Assembly: GCA_910574455.1 (NCBI GenBank)
Contig: CAJSYZ010000012.1
Coordinates: 2,757,785 to 2,821,784, forward strand
Length of the DNA: 64,000 nt
Source: Trichaptum fuscoviolaceum
Lineage: Eukaryota > Basidiomycota > Agaricomycetes > Hymenochaetales > Trichaptaceae
Direction: 5' to 3'
Both the position numbers and the translations under genes were made by a program. Below, one piece after another: positions 1 to 10,701 of this stretch; the stretch's first letter is position 1, and the number at the start of each line of letters is the position of its first letter. The notes under the pieces are model-generated. The model was given only the letters and a program-made list of their open reading frames with translations. It did no database searches and was not told the origin of the DNA.

Positions 1-471
1 GGTTTAATGAGGATTCACGCACATTGTTGGATCGGTTACATGATGACCGTACGGTCACGTTCATCCTTTTGGAACGACTCGGCGGTCCACTCCTTCCAGT
101 AGGAGTCCCGATATCAAAAGAGATACGGTAAGCTCAGATAGCCTCCACTTTCGGTCATGATATTGAATTAATTCGGTACTTATTTCAGAGATGAAGTTGA
201 AGATGCCTACGCCGAGCTTTCCCGTCTCCATATCGGGCACAACAATGTCAAATACGATAATATACTGTCGGTGCTCCCGCATCCTGATGGACAACCATCC
301 ATACCCTCTAGTCACAACGGAAGAGTCTTCAAATGTCGTATCATCGACTTCGATCTCTCAAGGAAGATTATGCAAGAGCCAGAACTTGTTTACGGCGGCA
401 TGCTAATCTCCGTAACACTGTTACTTGACAACCTGCCTTTCAACTATTTCTATGAGCAGTCCCTCTTTTGA
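1..471 (+). CDS. Kinase-like protein, 5'-truncated by window edge, probable pseudokinase
   Basis: Only the C-terminal part is inside the window. Coding blocks are 1-127 and 189-471, joined across a GT..AG intron. The last exon is 283 nt, as in the full-length relative at 58807-59883, which supports the join. The first block ends in the kinase hinge region (L-L-E-R-L-G-G-P). The second starts with a helix rich in acidic residues and holds the catalytic loop. That loop reads H-N-N-V-K-Y-D-N, where all four other copies in the window have H-x-D: the catalytic aspartate codon is AAT (Asn). The metal-binding motif is D-F-D instead of D-F-G. The fold is probably kept, but phosphotransfer is unlikely. 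The assignment rests on alignment to the complete copies; the loss of Asp is seen directly. Confidence 0.75.
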
Positions 472-1359
472 AGTAACTGCTCTAGTTCATGACAGAGCTT
501 CATTCATGAATCTTTGAGTTGTCGATAATTGATAGTTAAGAGTAAAGTAGTATGCGTTCTTTTAAAGATAGAAGGATGTTAGTAAAGATAAACAGTATAC
601 GAAGGACGTTACAAAGTGGTACTGATTGCACTACTTTCCGCAGCCTAAACAGATGGGTTTCTGGCTTTAATGATGCACCGCAGAGTAAGAAAACGCAATC
701 CGTCCAGTAAGCGAACGTCAGGCTCGCAGAGTCCAACTCTGATGAAAAGAAGTGAGTAAGTGATGAAGGTAGTGGTAGACGGGAGCGACAAAGGAGAGAG
801 TCTCTGTGTATAAAGGCTCGTGCTTTTGCGCAAATCTGTACTTCACCCGGAGGTGGAACCTCAGGAAAGCGTTGCTAATTCGTCATTTAAGATTCGTGTT
901 ATCTGTCTAGGACAGAAAGTACCGAGATTTGTATTAAGGTGAGCTAGCGCACAGACATGCCTAGCCATGATACATACACCCGAGACATAGCCATGTATAC
1001 CTCTCTTGGTATGAAAGGCTTCTGTTTGAAGACAAATAGTGAATGACTAGGGTGACACTGCCAGTGGAATCCGGATGCTTAATGTGTTTCGTTACTCCTG
1101 AACTCATTGTAATTTCCGCACGCTGTCGTTGCTGTGAATGTCCGGATAAAGATACATCCACGAAGGAAGCTGTAGTAAGAAATTGGACTGACAGTGTGTT
1201 GAGCGAAGCCACTCCAGAGCGACGCTAACTTGAGCAGCCACCCCGGAGTGACCCGGACTTGGAGCCGCTGAGGGGACGACGAGCATACACCCTTGCAACC
1301 ATACCTTGTCAGCCATGTGAATGCCACTGCACAAAGGTGAGGGCGGACGGGAGGACCAG
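472..1359. other. Intergenic, no feature recognised
   Basis: Short open frames occur on both strands but none resembles a protein or matches a duplicated gene. The family X homology on the minus strand stops near 1360, so the junction between two unrelated segments lies about there. Confidence 0.5.
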
Positions 1360-2604
1360 GCAGAAGTCCTAGATGACACCTGATACTTATTCTGCGGTTT
1401 CGCCAAGATAGGTGGATGCTGCTCGTCTGACACCATTTTCCTCGCAGAGCCGGAAGCAGCAGACGCGGATCTGTCACGGCTTCTCCAAAGCCCAGCAGAG
1501 GATGAGTCGACGGGAGTAGGAGCACGAAGAGCACTGCCGGAGGTTCGAGCACCACCGCCACCCCGATCCTGATGGGAAGGAGTGAAGGGTGCGCCACCTG
1601 TTGTCTGTGCGCGATCTCGACCTGGTACCGAACCCGTTCCCTTCTGTCCGGAAGCGCGAGCATTGGACAATGTCTTCCCAGCGCCTGATTTATCGCCCAA
1701 GACTAGTCTGCTACCACCGGCTTGCCCTTGCGATGCGATCATCAGTTATTGCCACAGACTCAAAGTTCAGTAGCAGGAACCTTTCTTTGTAGACGCGGGA
1801 GTCTTGGATGACGCTAGGTCCCTATTCGGCGGTTTTGCCTGAAAGACTGGCGGCGCCTCGTCTGACACCATATTTTTTGTCGGGTATGCCGCAAATGAGG
1901 CCGACCTATCACGGTTCGTGGCATGACCAGCGGAAGACGAGGCATCGGGAGTAGGAGCGCGTAGAGCACTCCCTGAGTCTCGAGGTACACCATTAGTAAC
2001 CCAATCGAAAGAAGGGGGGGAGAAGGGCGCGCCGGCGTTAGTCCGTGTGCGATCTTGCCTTTGTTCCTGTCCCGGTTGTTTGTCTTCGGCTCTGGGCGGC
2101 CAACAGAAACTTTTAATAAGGAGTTCGCAATGCTCGCCCAAGGTGTGACACCCGAGGCGATTTTATCACCGCCTGATCCTAATACACAATCATAAAACAA
2201 TGTGCAAGTACGGAAGACACGAACCTTTATGCGCAGAGACTAGGGTCCCAGAGGACACTTGATCGCGACTATGAGATCGAACCTGCAGAACTCGTCGTGG
2301 TAGGGTTCGCACTTTCTCTCTGGTTCAAGTTTCGTTACTGGGCCTTCCAGCCTGTCATCACGACGTGATCGTCAGTGCATCATAGTCGTCTGCATTATAC
2401 ACAAGAAAAACGGCGCACGGGACATCTGAGTATATCGGGCAAACTTTAAAATAGCCCCGAACGATAGGTTCATTCTGATCGGCTGAGAACACGAGAGCCG
2501 TTAATCATCGACGTGGATCACAGTTGTGACGAAGAAAACATACCGAAACTTCTCTTCCGCTTTCGGGTAAAGGACGGCAGAGGTAGACGGGCTTGCACTG
2601 ACAT
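1360..2604 (-). pseudogene. Family X pseudogene, 3'-truncated copy of 22748-25181
   Basis: Read on the minus strand, this follows the long family X gene exon by exon from the ATG at 2602-2604. It has the basic N-terminal exon, the short D-Q-N-E-P-I-V-R-G exon, and two long serine/arginine/proline-rich exons of about 130 codons that are tandem duplicates of each other (shared S-G-S-A-L-R-A-P-T-P and R-D-R-S-A-S). Small indels in the third exon shift the frame to a TAG. Homology ends abruptly near 1360, before the exon for the conserved C-terminal domain. The 14-bp promoter element of this family survives upstream at 2658-2671. The long open frame at 1104-1742 is a fusion of one true exon with unrelated downstream sequence. 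Confidence 0.7.
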
Positions 2605-2657
2605 GACCTATTTTGAGTAGAGATAGAGGATACGAATAAGGAGAGTGCGATGTACAG

Positions 2658-2671
2658 AAGCGCCTGCGCTT
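2658..2671 (-). promoter_or_regulatory. 14-bp family X upstream element
   Basis: On the minus strand this reads AAGCGCAGGCGCTT: two 6-bp inverted arms around AG. The same 14 bases lie upstream of the other three family X copies (22683, 32234, 57845). Here it precedes a pseudogene, so it is probably a relic. Confidence 0.5.
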
Positions 2672-2985
2672 AAGGGAGTATAATGATAATGCGAGTGGTT
2701 GAATGAGAATAATGGAAGAAAGAGACCGGCTGAAAGAACATATTCTTCATATAGCGCGTCTCGCACTGGGATCCGTTCATCCGAACCTTCAAACAAAGAG
2801 ACTGAAAGCTCAAAAGGGCGATTGATTCATGAAAGGAATATCGTCTTTCATGAACCTGCCTCTGCCACGTGTTTCACAGATCAAAGACTAGACGACATCC
2901 TTTCGTAAGCACGCCCCAGTGCAACGCGCTGGTGCACTAGAGTGCTCCCTTCCAAAGACCTTTTTCGTGTAATCAAGAAGCATAT

Positions 2986-3245
2986 TTACGCTGCCGAAGT
3001 CCTTTTAACTGCAACAAAGGCGTGGTAATAATTCTGGCGACCTCGAACTACGATCACCACATGTTCGTGATCCATTACATCCTCCCTCTTTACGGACATA
3101 AAAGGTTTGTCCTTTGACAAGCTGGGGCCATTGATAAGTCTGAGGTCAAAGTAGTCGACCCCTGCAATGTTGTGGAACGATAAAGATTTAATGACTGAAA
3201 TACATAGCAATCGAAGTGCTCACCAACAATCAAACCTTGAACCAT
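2986..3245 (-). CDS. Possible small two-exon gene, 76 residues, unrecognised
   Basis: A minus-strand ATG at 3243-3245 starts a 22-nt exon (M-V-Q-G-L-I-V) with a good donor (gtgagc). The intron ends in atttcag, and the 209-nt second exon runs to the stop at 2986. The joined length is a multiple of three and the translation looks protein-like (charged centre, V-I-V-V-R-G-R, Y-Y-H-A-F-V-A-V). The corresponding DNA of the opposite arm, around 22240-22370, is recognisable but frame-broken, so this may equally be a relic of a larger lost gene. No family recognised. Confidence 0.3.
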
Positions 3246-3947
3246 TGTCGTTACGCACCAAGGCTGCCGAGGGCGCCCTCCAGTGAGAGATACTCAGCAT
3301 CTCTCTCTGAAAGTCCTCGAGAGTGGACAGAAAGAAATAGTTTGATGCGTGTGGGCCCCGGACAGGAAGACTTTTCCACAAACACGCCTTGAAATAAATT
3401 TTACTTCAAGGTCGTGTGCAACGTAAAATTTGCCAAAACGCTAGCTTTAGCTTCTTCCTAGCCCCAATTGTCAACATGTTCATCAGGAATGGCGAAGAAT
3501 GAGGTGGTCCGAATGGCAGCAAATGAAGAAGAGAACGAGACTCAGCTTCAAAATTCGTGCCTTAGACCCAACAGGCTTCAACTTGAATCGGCGTGAGCCT
3601 GAGAAAATTATTCCATTTCAGCTTTTCACCTTCATCATCAAATTTGCATTATTGAGTCTTGACACTCTGCTCAATTCTCAATGTAATATCTGCCTCCCCG
3701 TATACCGTCCTTTTACTGGAATTTAGACATGAGACCATGCCAGCAGAGGCGGCGTACAAGCTATCAGATACGTACTGTGCATACTATGTAGTATATTCAA
3801 TTTCTTACTAGCTACTTACGGTAGACATCGAATTATATTCAGATGGATACATATACAAAACCGTTACTGTGGCTAAGTGATCTAGTAGAACACGTACATA
3901 ATCTCACCTAACGAGAAATACAAAGAGATAGCAGCTACATCCAAATG
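3246..3947. other. Intergenic, weakly homologous to 21.5-22.2 kb
   Basis: No gene seen. Short blocks align in inverse orientation with the region downstream of the second protease gene, so this is a diverged part of palindrome 1 just outside its near-identical core. Confidence 0.4.
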
Positions 3948-3953
3948 CAAGAT

Positions 3954-6603
3954 CTATCCAACCAAACGAAATACAAACACCCACACCACAAAAAAAATCC
4001 CACTCCCAATCACGCCCACCAGTCGCACAATTGCCCGAGATCCCGCTCCCAACCCTGCTTCCGAGCCAATCCAAGGCGGACGGCGTCTCGACAGCTCGCC
4101 CGCATTCGCATTGGGCTGCAGCCGCTGGCCAAACAAGTTCTCCGGTATCGGTTTCGGCGTACTTTCGCCGTTAGCCATGTTCGACCCCGTCATAGGAGCG
4201 GGGTTTTGAGGAGACGTAGCGAAAGAGCTAGACTTTGATGCCAAAGCAACTTCGGCGTGTAAGAGGTCCGCTGCATTTAATGGAACTTTGGATGCGAAGC
4301 CAATGCGCGGAGGATTAGTCGAAGGGTGCGTAATGTTTCCATAGTAGAAAGAGGATAAGACACTTAATAAATTGAAAGTCAGTTAAGCACGAGAAATGAA
4401 GAAGCTATAAAACAAGACGCACCCTTTCAGAAACGGATTACCCAAGCTCCAGCTATACAAGTAAGCTCCCAACTCAGGCGCATCCGTTCGAGCGAGATTC
4501 GGTGTGCACCATAGAACCTTCCCTTCCTCAATATCTTCAGCATAGATCGGCGAACCAAAGTCACGGGGGTCGACATCAAAGCGTTTCCCCCCAAACTCAA
4601 AGGATAGAGCCTGCGCATCGGCGCAAGGATATGTCAGAGTGCCACCATTAACAGTAGCGTTGCCTATGGAAGTCAAGATCGTCGATATGACATCTGCCGG
4701 ACCACGGATGAGCGAGTTTCCCTGGAAGAGGGCAATTTCAGTTCGAAAGATGGCTCTGAAGGGATCATAGGTAACTCACTGTATCTATTAAAGCACTCGT
4801 ACCTACATCTTTCACCCCAAAGCGACTTCCTTCGAGCTTCACGCCATTGAACCAGACATCGCCCATCATTGCCTCCCATGCGTATGGATAAACCTCTTCC
4901 GGAGCCTCGAGAAGCATCGCTCCTCCTTGCGCAGGGGTGTACAGGCGAACGGGTGCCCAAGTCAGTCCGGGGCTCGAGCTATTCTTCTGACTCTGAGATG
5001 CTTTGATTCTGCCACCACTGGAGATACTCGCAGGCGCAGAAGGAGGCGACCCGCCAATTGTCAGAGTACCCCGTGCCTCCTCAGCACCATCGCTTCCGAA
5101 GACCGTCCGCTGCAGAGAGATAGAGATCTGAGGAGAAGCCATCTTCGCCATGTAGCACGGTCCTGAACCAGCAGAGCGCATAACCAGTCTCGCGATTAAT
5201 GGCCCGAACTCTTCGAAGGAATCAAGGACGCTCGGCATCGGGTTCTTACCCTTTACCCCAGCCTCGTTTAACCCCATTGCCATAGAAGGACGCGTGCCAA
5301 ATTCAATCGTTCTTGTGTCCGTCTCCTCAGCATAGTCCTGGCCACTACCGCCTTGCTCATCACCTTCGCTATCCTCGTTTTGGCTGCCTTGATCGTACGA
5401 GCTCTGCGAACCAGGAACCTGAGGGAGACGACGACTACTAGCAGATGCGGCCTGATGTGACCGCTTGTAGGTTGGTGATACTGTGCTCCGGACGTGCGAC
5501 GTCGCTGAAGAGGGAAGATACGTATACCCAGCGAGCTGAGCCGAGTACAGCTCGTTCCATAGCATGCTTTGAAGTAGTGAGATTAGTCGAACATGTGGAG
5601 AGAAGCAACAACGTTGTGAATGCACCTGCTTATTGGAAATCCGAGCCCAAATATACCAGCAGCCCCAGTCTCAAGTACGGAGGTATTCGTATAGTCAATG
5701 GCAGCGAAGAACTGGTTCTGTTCAATTGCAGGGTCAATCCAGGTTTCTTCCATGCCTACAAGGAAACGAAGGAAGAGTTCCGACAAGTGTACTCACCTCC
5801 ATGTCAACACCTGCATCCAACACGCCCACCCGATCTCGTGCCACAACACCCTCAGCTCGCGTTCCGGTCATAGAGTCGCCATAAACAAGCCTAGCAATCA
5901 ATCCACGCACTCGTGTATGGAGGAGGGCGGAGATGGGATAAAGGGACAATGCAGTAGAGGGCGAATCTGAATGTGAATGGTCGCCTTCAGTCTGACTCGA
6001 GTAACTTCTGCCAAAGCTCTTTTTACATGCGGGTGGCTGAGATGCGTCTGTGAGCGCCCACATATCGGAAGAGCCAGTATCTGAGAGGAATAGCAGATCA
6101 AAAATAGCAAGGATAAGAGAAGATAGGAACGCACCTAAGACGAGTGGCGTCGAGATGTCGCCAATTTTGACGAGAAGGTTGTACGTTCTGCAATGACAAA
6201 TGTCCATCAGTATACCAGAGACACGGTAATAGACAACATACATGTCCTGCACGTCTCTCAACGCCACTAACTCGAACTCCTCATTCCCTCTTTCATTAAC
6301 CTTCCGCTCTGCATCACGGCCCGAACCCAAGCCAACTGATGGTTTCGGTCTTACTCTCCGGACAAGTGGTAGGTGCACGGCGCCGTCCATCTCGATGACT
6401 TTTTCCTTTACACGTAATTGTGTTGAAAGGTTCTCAAGAGAGCGAGTTGAGGTTTCAGAAGGGTAATCCGGGATCAGGGCTGGTTGAACTGAGTAAGCAT
6501 GCACTCCAGGTACTGCTACGCATGAAAGCAGTAGGCAAGTTGCGATGCTTCGGGAAACAGCAATACTTGAGCAAGCATTCCGACACTTCTCTAGAAGACG
6601 CAT
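3954..6603 (-). CDS. Pepsin-like aspartic protease (family A1), membrane-anchored, copy 1
   Basis: Seven exons on the minus strand: 6603-6242, 6187-6135, 6080-5797, 5717-5626, 5566-4780, 4721-4423 and 4362-3954, giving 761 residues. The ATG is placed before a basic n-region and a hydrophobic stretch (A-T-C-L-L-L-S-C-V-A-V) that reads as a secretion signal. The first catalytic motif D-T-G-S-S-D starts at residue 139, split by an intron. The second, D-T-G-N-S-L-I, starts at 525, so both aspartates are intact. The protein is nearly twice the usual pepsin length because of a Ser/Gln/Gly-rich insertion between the lobes and a Ser/Pro-rich stalk. It ends in a hydrophobic segment with almost no tail, suggesting a GPI signal or a type I anchor. 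Probable role: an extracellular or cell-wall-associated endopeptidase. The gene is inverted relative to its twin at 18865-21502. Confidence 0.9.
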
Positions 6604-8412
6604 TGTGTACGTGATGGTAGTGGATGTCAGGAGCAAGACGATCAGGAGAGGGGCGTGGCACGATTCCGAGAGAACGTGGTCTTGACCAGCAGGAGCCACT
6701 TTACAGAAGGAATATGGACTCGAGATTGCTCTCAATGGTGAAGGTTTCATAAAGGGTGGATACAGGACATTGTCAACGAGAGGACGAGAGGATGAGAGTC
6801 AAGTGGACGAAGCTGTCCTAGTACTTGATTTGTTGTTTAGTTATGGACCAGTACGTGATAGTCCACTGATGCACGTGAATAACTTATTTCTTCGGTGCAT
6901 CGAATAACACAACGCTGGCATAGTTGATAATCTCCTGAGGATTAATCATCAATATTGCGCAGGATGAAGATTAAACCCAATTTACTGCAATTTTAGCCAA
7001 GATATGAAGAGTTGCAGTATTTGAGCTCGGCAATGATGAAAGGCGAGAACTTAAGCTTGAAGACGGTCTCTGACTAAGAACCGAAGCTGACTTTATAGTG
7101 TACAGTCCTAAAGTTGGCGGTAAAAAATAGGAGATGAGAGCTAGCTTCAAGTTTAGGGTCGTCATGGAGACTTCAAGTTGTTGAAAAAAATTGGTTCCCA
7201 CGGGTGAAATACCTCAGGCTGAACGTTGAGCTTCTCATTTTACTTTACTCACTAACTCATGAACAATGATTTCCAGCTCAGCAAATCTGAAGGCTCCTTG
7301 AATTCCACTTTGATTAACGAAGGACTGTTATTAAACTGCAATTCTTGAGCCGTGGTCGGCATTCCACTATAAAGCTCTGGTGCGAACGGAGGTCGTCCTC
7401 TTCGTCTCTTATCTCGTAAAAGATCTGCTGCTCCCCTTTCTAGACTGATTTCAGAAATGCGAAAATCGCATGTGTCCGATGCAGTGCAGCAATGCATAGT
7501 TCACCACGGATCGCTGAAGCCTCTCCTCAGCATCGGGAGTCGGGACTATCGTGGCACCTCTGTATAGCTGGTACATGAAATTCATCTACGGCCATACGTC
7601 GTCTATCTAAGCCTTAGGTTAGTATTGCCCATATCCAGTATCTTTGCCTCTCACCTCATCATCTCTCCACTCTCTGCAACACCACCCCCAGCGACAGCGT
7701 CGCTTCCGACGAAGGGCTGAGTTGCAAAAGACAACAATCTCGCAAGCGCTCACGGATGATCTCGAGAAGTACATGCAACTCAAGTATACATATCAGTTGA
7801 TTCTCCCAGTGCAATCTGATTGAGGAGCTTATCCCTCAGGCTGGCCTATCACTGTGCATGTCAGCTTAAAGCTCTATCCCGTCCAGTTTGGCGGATCTTC
7901 GGCTAACTCGCCATGCAACAGAGCATGCGACAATGCGCAGAGTCTTATGACTGTTCCGCGATGCAGCATTCGACTTCAGAGCTATATGATACGTCTGTCC
8001 TTTTTCTATTCTCGGCGATCGTCTGACTAACATTGATCCTTACGGAGATCATACAGAATTTGCAATAATGTTCGGGATGCTGAATGTGGTGTAAAGCAAC
8101 ATTATGAATGGCAAGGAACGATTACACACGAACTTCTCAACCATCCTATTCTTTCAGGCGGCCTTCCCCTCGCAACTCCACCCCCATCCGGGCAAAGGAC
8201 TCACCAAATTATGCATCATAGTAGTATCCCAAGTTAGGTGCCAACCAATCATGCGGAGCGGAACACTGGCAGAGCGGATAATGTGATACTTCACTCAAGT
8301 CAAAGTTACAGATGAGTACATTCTTCAATTGTATAGCAAGTTCCTTATATCTTTATTCTACGCTTGTTACTCTATCAGCTTATAGCTACGTTCACAACAC
8401 GCTTCTTATCCA
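6604..8412. other. Protease upstream region and intergenic DNA
   Basis: This lies in the left core arm as far as 8125 and mirrors 17132-18864. It contains a CACGTG E-box near 6875 in the protease promoter and one small open frame (7252-7497). Nothing else is supportable. Confidence 0.4.
7252..7497 (-). CDS. Small ORF with an AT-hook-like motif, uncertain
   Basis: 81 codons from an ATG. It is rich in Arg and Lys around residues 30-40, with R-R-R-G-R-P-P, which resembles the R-G-R-P core of an AT-hook. The opposite arm (17971-18216) keeps the frame with two amino-acid changes, but the whole arm is near-identical, so that conservation is weak evidence for a real gene. No introns are needed. It could be an exon of an unrecognised gene or chance. 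Confidence 0.25.
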   Translation of the reverse strand: MHCCTASDTCDFRISEISLERGAADLLRDKRRRGRPPFAPELYSGMPTTAQELQFNNSPSLIKVEFKEPSDLLSWKSLFMS

Positions 8413-9972
8413 CTACATCGAATCCAGATCATCGTTGGTCAAACCAAACGACTTCAAAACGCTTTCGTTGGTCTCCGTACTGCGAAGTCCGTTCTTTTGC
8501 AAATAAGTGCGCACGGAGACATTGAGTTCGGCTAATGCCCATGAAACGAGGTGGTCCATCTGAGCCGGTGTGTGGGGAGGGGGGGTCCATGTTCGGTCAA
8601 AGGCCGTCATCGCACATCGGTAACGCAACTTGTCCACTTTCGTCGGGGCCCGCGGATTCTTCAGTCTAGAGATATATCTGTCGCACATCAAACAGGGGAT
8701 ATCACTCGTTCCGATAGCTTCGCAGTCGAGGCTCTGTCCATCGTGGGTCAAGTAGTACATCATGTCGCACAGCGTGTGCGTCGTCAGGGGAATGACATCG
8801 CCGGCCTTCCAGAGGTTTTCGCAGGTGCGGACGAGGTCGCTCAGCTGTTCATCCGTCACTGTGAGCGTTGAGCTCCTAATTCCATTCCCATTGAAAACTT
8901 TGGGAATCCATACACTAGGACTCTCCTTGAGCATCACGGATCTCAGTTTCGCTGGGGAAGATGGTAATGGAATGCAATGAATCGATAAGACCTTCTTCAG
9001 ATCTCTGCTATTAGCAGCGAAAGCCGTGCGGAAGTAAGGCAGTCCGTGACCTAGGTAAGTGATAAGCCCGAGGTGGTATTCCAAGAGTCTCTGAACCTGG
9101 TGGAAGAGGTCTTCCATTAGGACACACGTTGCCATGCCAATTTGTTTGCGCCACTTCACGTCTTGTACAACATCACCATCGATCGACGCTCTGATGAAGT
9201 CACATCTGTCGATAGCTAGACAAGCCTTCATGACAGCGAAGTAGATCTCATGCCTTTCCTTCGCCAGAGTGGCGGCCGTCTGCGCTGTCGCAGGCTCATT
9301 CTTGCTCCGGATGTCACGGATGAAGTTCCGGAAGTCTTCTGCAGAAAGAGTTGGATGCTGCTTTGGTGCCTCGAGCTTGGAACGCATCAGATCAATGATG
9401 GATGCCTGGTCGAATGGTAACTTGGATTTCTTCCTGTATCCCTCCCATTTGCCGATGAGCTCATCAAGCCGCCCGTGAGTGCCATCCGCTTTGGAGTCAA
9501 GCAGCTGAAGCGTATTCAGAAGGGCCTGCACCTTCCCCCAGAACGCTGGCCAGCACCACCGAATAATATAGCGTTCTGCGAGCTGTCGGTCTTGGAACAT
9601 GTCAGTAGAGGTACGGGTTGACGGTGTTGCTTGGCGCTCCAGCAGCTCTTGTGTCATTCGTACAAACTCATTATCTCCAGCTGTGTCTCTAAGATAGGAT
9701 GTCCCGCCTTTTGTTAGAACGTGAAGCGTGAAATGGCCGTTCGTCACCGAGAGCGAAACAGCAGCGTGCGTGCTGGGATGACCCGCAAAGCATAGAGCAA
9801 TCCAGTTAAGGATGTAAAGATGGTTCTCCTCGTCGTTAAATCTTACAATTCCAGGGTCGTTAACCTGGTATGTGCTAAGTCCTTTCCATCCGAGACCCGC
9901 GCAGGTGATATTGCAGGAGGTCAGAAATGCATGCCAATCTTCTTCCGTGTGTGTAAGGTTCAATGTAGTCAT
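8413..9972 (-). CDS. Deaminase-like protein lacking the catalytic Glu, copy 1
   Basis: Single open frame of 519 residues. The ATG at 9970-9972 is preferred over upstream in-frame starts because it gives exactly the same length as the inverted paralogue at 15572-17131. Near the C-terminus, H-T-L-C-D-M is followed 28 residues later by I-P-C-L-M-C after I-G-T-S. This mirrors the H-x-E ... I-G-C-S-K-x-x-C-x-x-C core of the OTT_1508-like deaminase encoded next door, but the proton-shuttling glutamate is leucine. Zinc ligands appear present (His and two Cys). The long N-terminal helical region aligns with its paralogue throughout. Read as a fungal OTT_1508-type deaminase relative that is catalytically dead. 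It is transcribed away from the active-looking gene at 10702, with 729 bp between start codons. Confidence 0.75.
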   Translation of the reverse strand: MTTLNLTHTEEDWHAFLTSCNITCAGLGWKGLSTYQVNDPGIVRFNDEENHLYILNWIALCFAGHPSTHAAVSLSVTNGHFTLHVLTKGGTSYLRDTAGDNEFVRMTQELLERQATPSTRTSTDMFQDRQLAERYIIRWCWPAFWGKVQALLNTLQLLDSKADGTHGRLDELIGKWEGYRKKSKLPFDQASIIDLMRSKLEAPKQHPTLSAEDFRNFIRDIRSKNEPATAQTAATLAKERHEIYFAVMKACLAIDRCDFIRASIDGDVVQDVKWRKQIGMATCVLMEDLFHQVQRLLEYHLGLITYLGHGLPYFRTAFAANSRDLKKVLSIHCIPLPSSPAKLRSVMLKESPSVWIPKVFNGNGIRSSTLTVTDEQLSDLVRTCENLWKAGDVIPLTTHTLCDMMYYLTHDGQSLDCEAIGTSDIPCLMCDRYISRLKNPRAPTKVDKLRYRCAMTAFDRTWTPPPHTPAQMDHLVSWALAELNVSVRTYLQKNGLRSTETNESVLKSFGLTNDDLDSM

Positions 9973-10701
9973 CTGCGTGCAATTTAATTCCTCGATATGA
10001 GACATTGCCAAAAGCTCGACGATACGAAGACTAACCTTGGTAGCGAGATCTTGTTTTTGTATGATGGTCGATGGCCTTGTGTATTCAAATGTGAGGCTTG
10101 AATTTAAAGATTTTGAATGGCGAGCCACGTGATCGTGGTTTTAAGTACTAGTCACACCACTTCGATTCAACGCTAACTCAGTCTCTTAACCGAAGACTGG
10201 TACTACGCGTTCAAGCTCGGAGCGGCGTATCATCATACAGAAGGAGAAAGATCTACACTAACTCTCCGTGCTTCCAAAAGGGACTTGTATAGATTGCACT
10301 TATTTCGTGCTATCACTCAGTACAAGTAGTGTGGCACACTGGCACTACGACTTGAACTGAATTTGGTCATCCTCCGAATCACGTAGGGAGCTTTTACCCC
10401 ATGAGATACCCGAATCCCCTTTTGCTTTATGTGGTGGCCTACCTTGGCAATTATGAAGTATTGTCGACATACAGTTACTCAGTACTGCATCAGTCTATGT
10501 CCATTCTGGTGAACTTATGACAATCTTCGAGAAGTACTTACCGACTCTATAAAAAGCCCTCCAGCTTCTAGGACAAATTCCCACCAAATTACACCCATAG
10601 CAGTCAAGAAGGAAGCAACAAGTAACAGACATCATCATTATAATGTCTAATAAGGTAATGCGAAGAGGTTTAAAAAAAAGATTTCTAGCAAGCTGATCTA
10701 T
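9973..10701. promoter_or_regulatory. Shared upstream region of a divergent deaminase-like pair
   Basis: 729 bp lie between head-to-head start codons. On the plus strand TATAAAAAG at 10548-10556 sits about 150 bp before the ATG at 10702. Near the minus-strand gene, 10125-10138 holds the inverted repeat CCACG-TGAT-CGTGG, which contains a CACGTG E-box. Shared control of the two genes is an inference. Confidence 0.45.

Larger units (their letters stand above)
3948..8125 (-). repeat. Palindrome 1, left near-identical arm (4.2 kb)
   Basis: The reverse complement matches 17336-21508 almost base for base, introns and intergenic DNA included, with scattered substitutions and a few small in-frame indels. 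Identity breaks at about 3948 (just after the protease stop codon) and at about 8125 (between the protease promoter region and the deaminase-like gene). Homology continues outside both breaks but is much more diverged. Confidence 0.9.

Noticed and set aside
1104..1742. 212-codon minus-strand ORF as a gene
   Set aside because: Its first two thirds are one exon of the family X pseudogene. The rest is unrelated DNA past the homology break at about 1360, so the fused frame is accidental.
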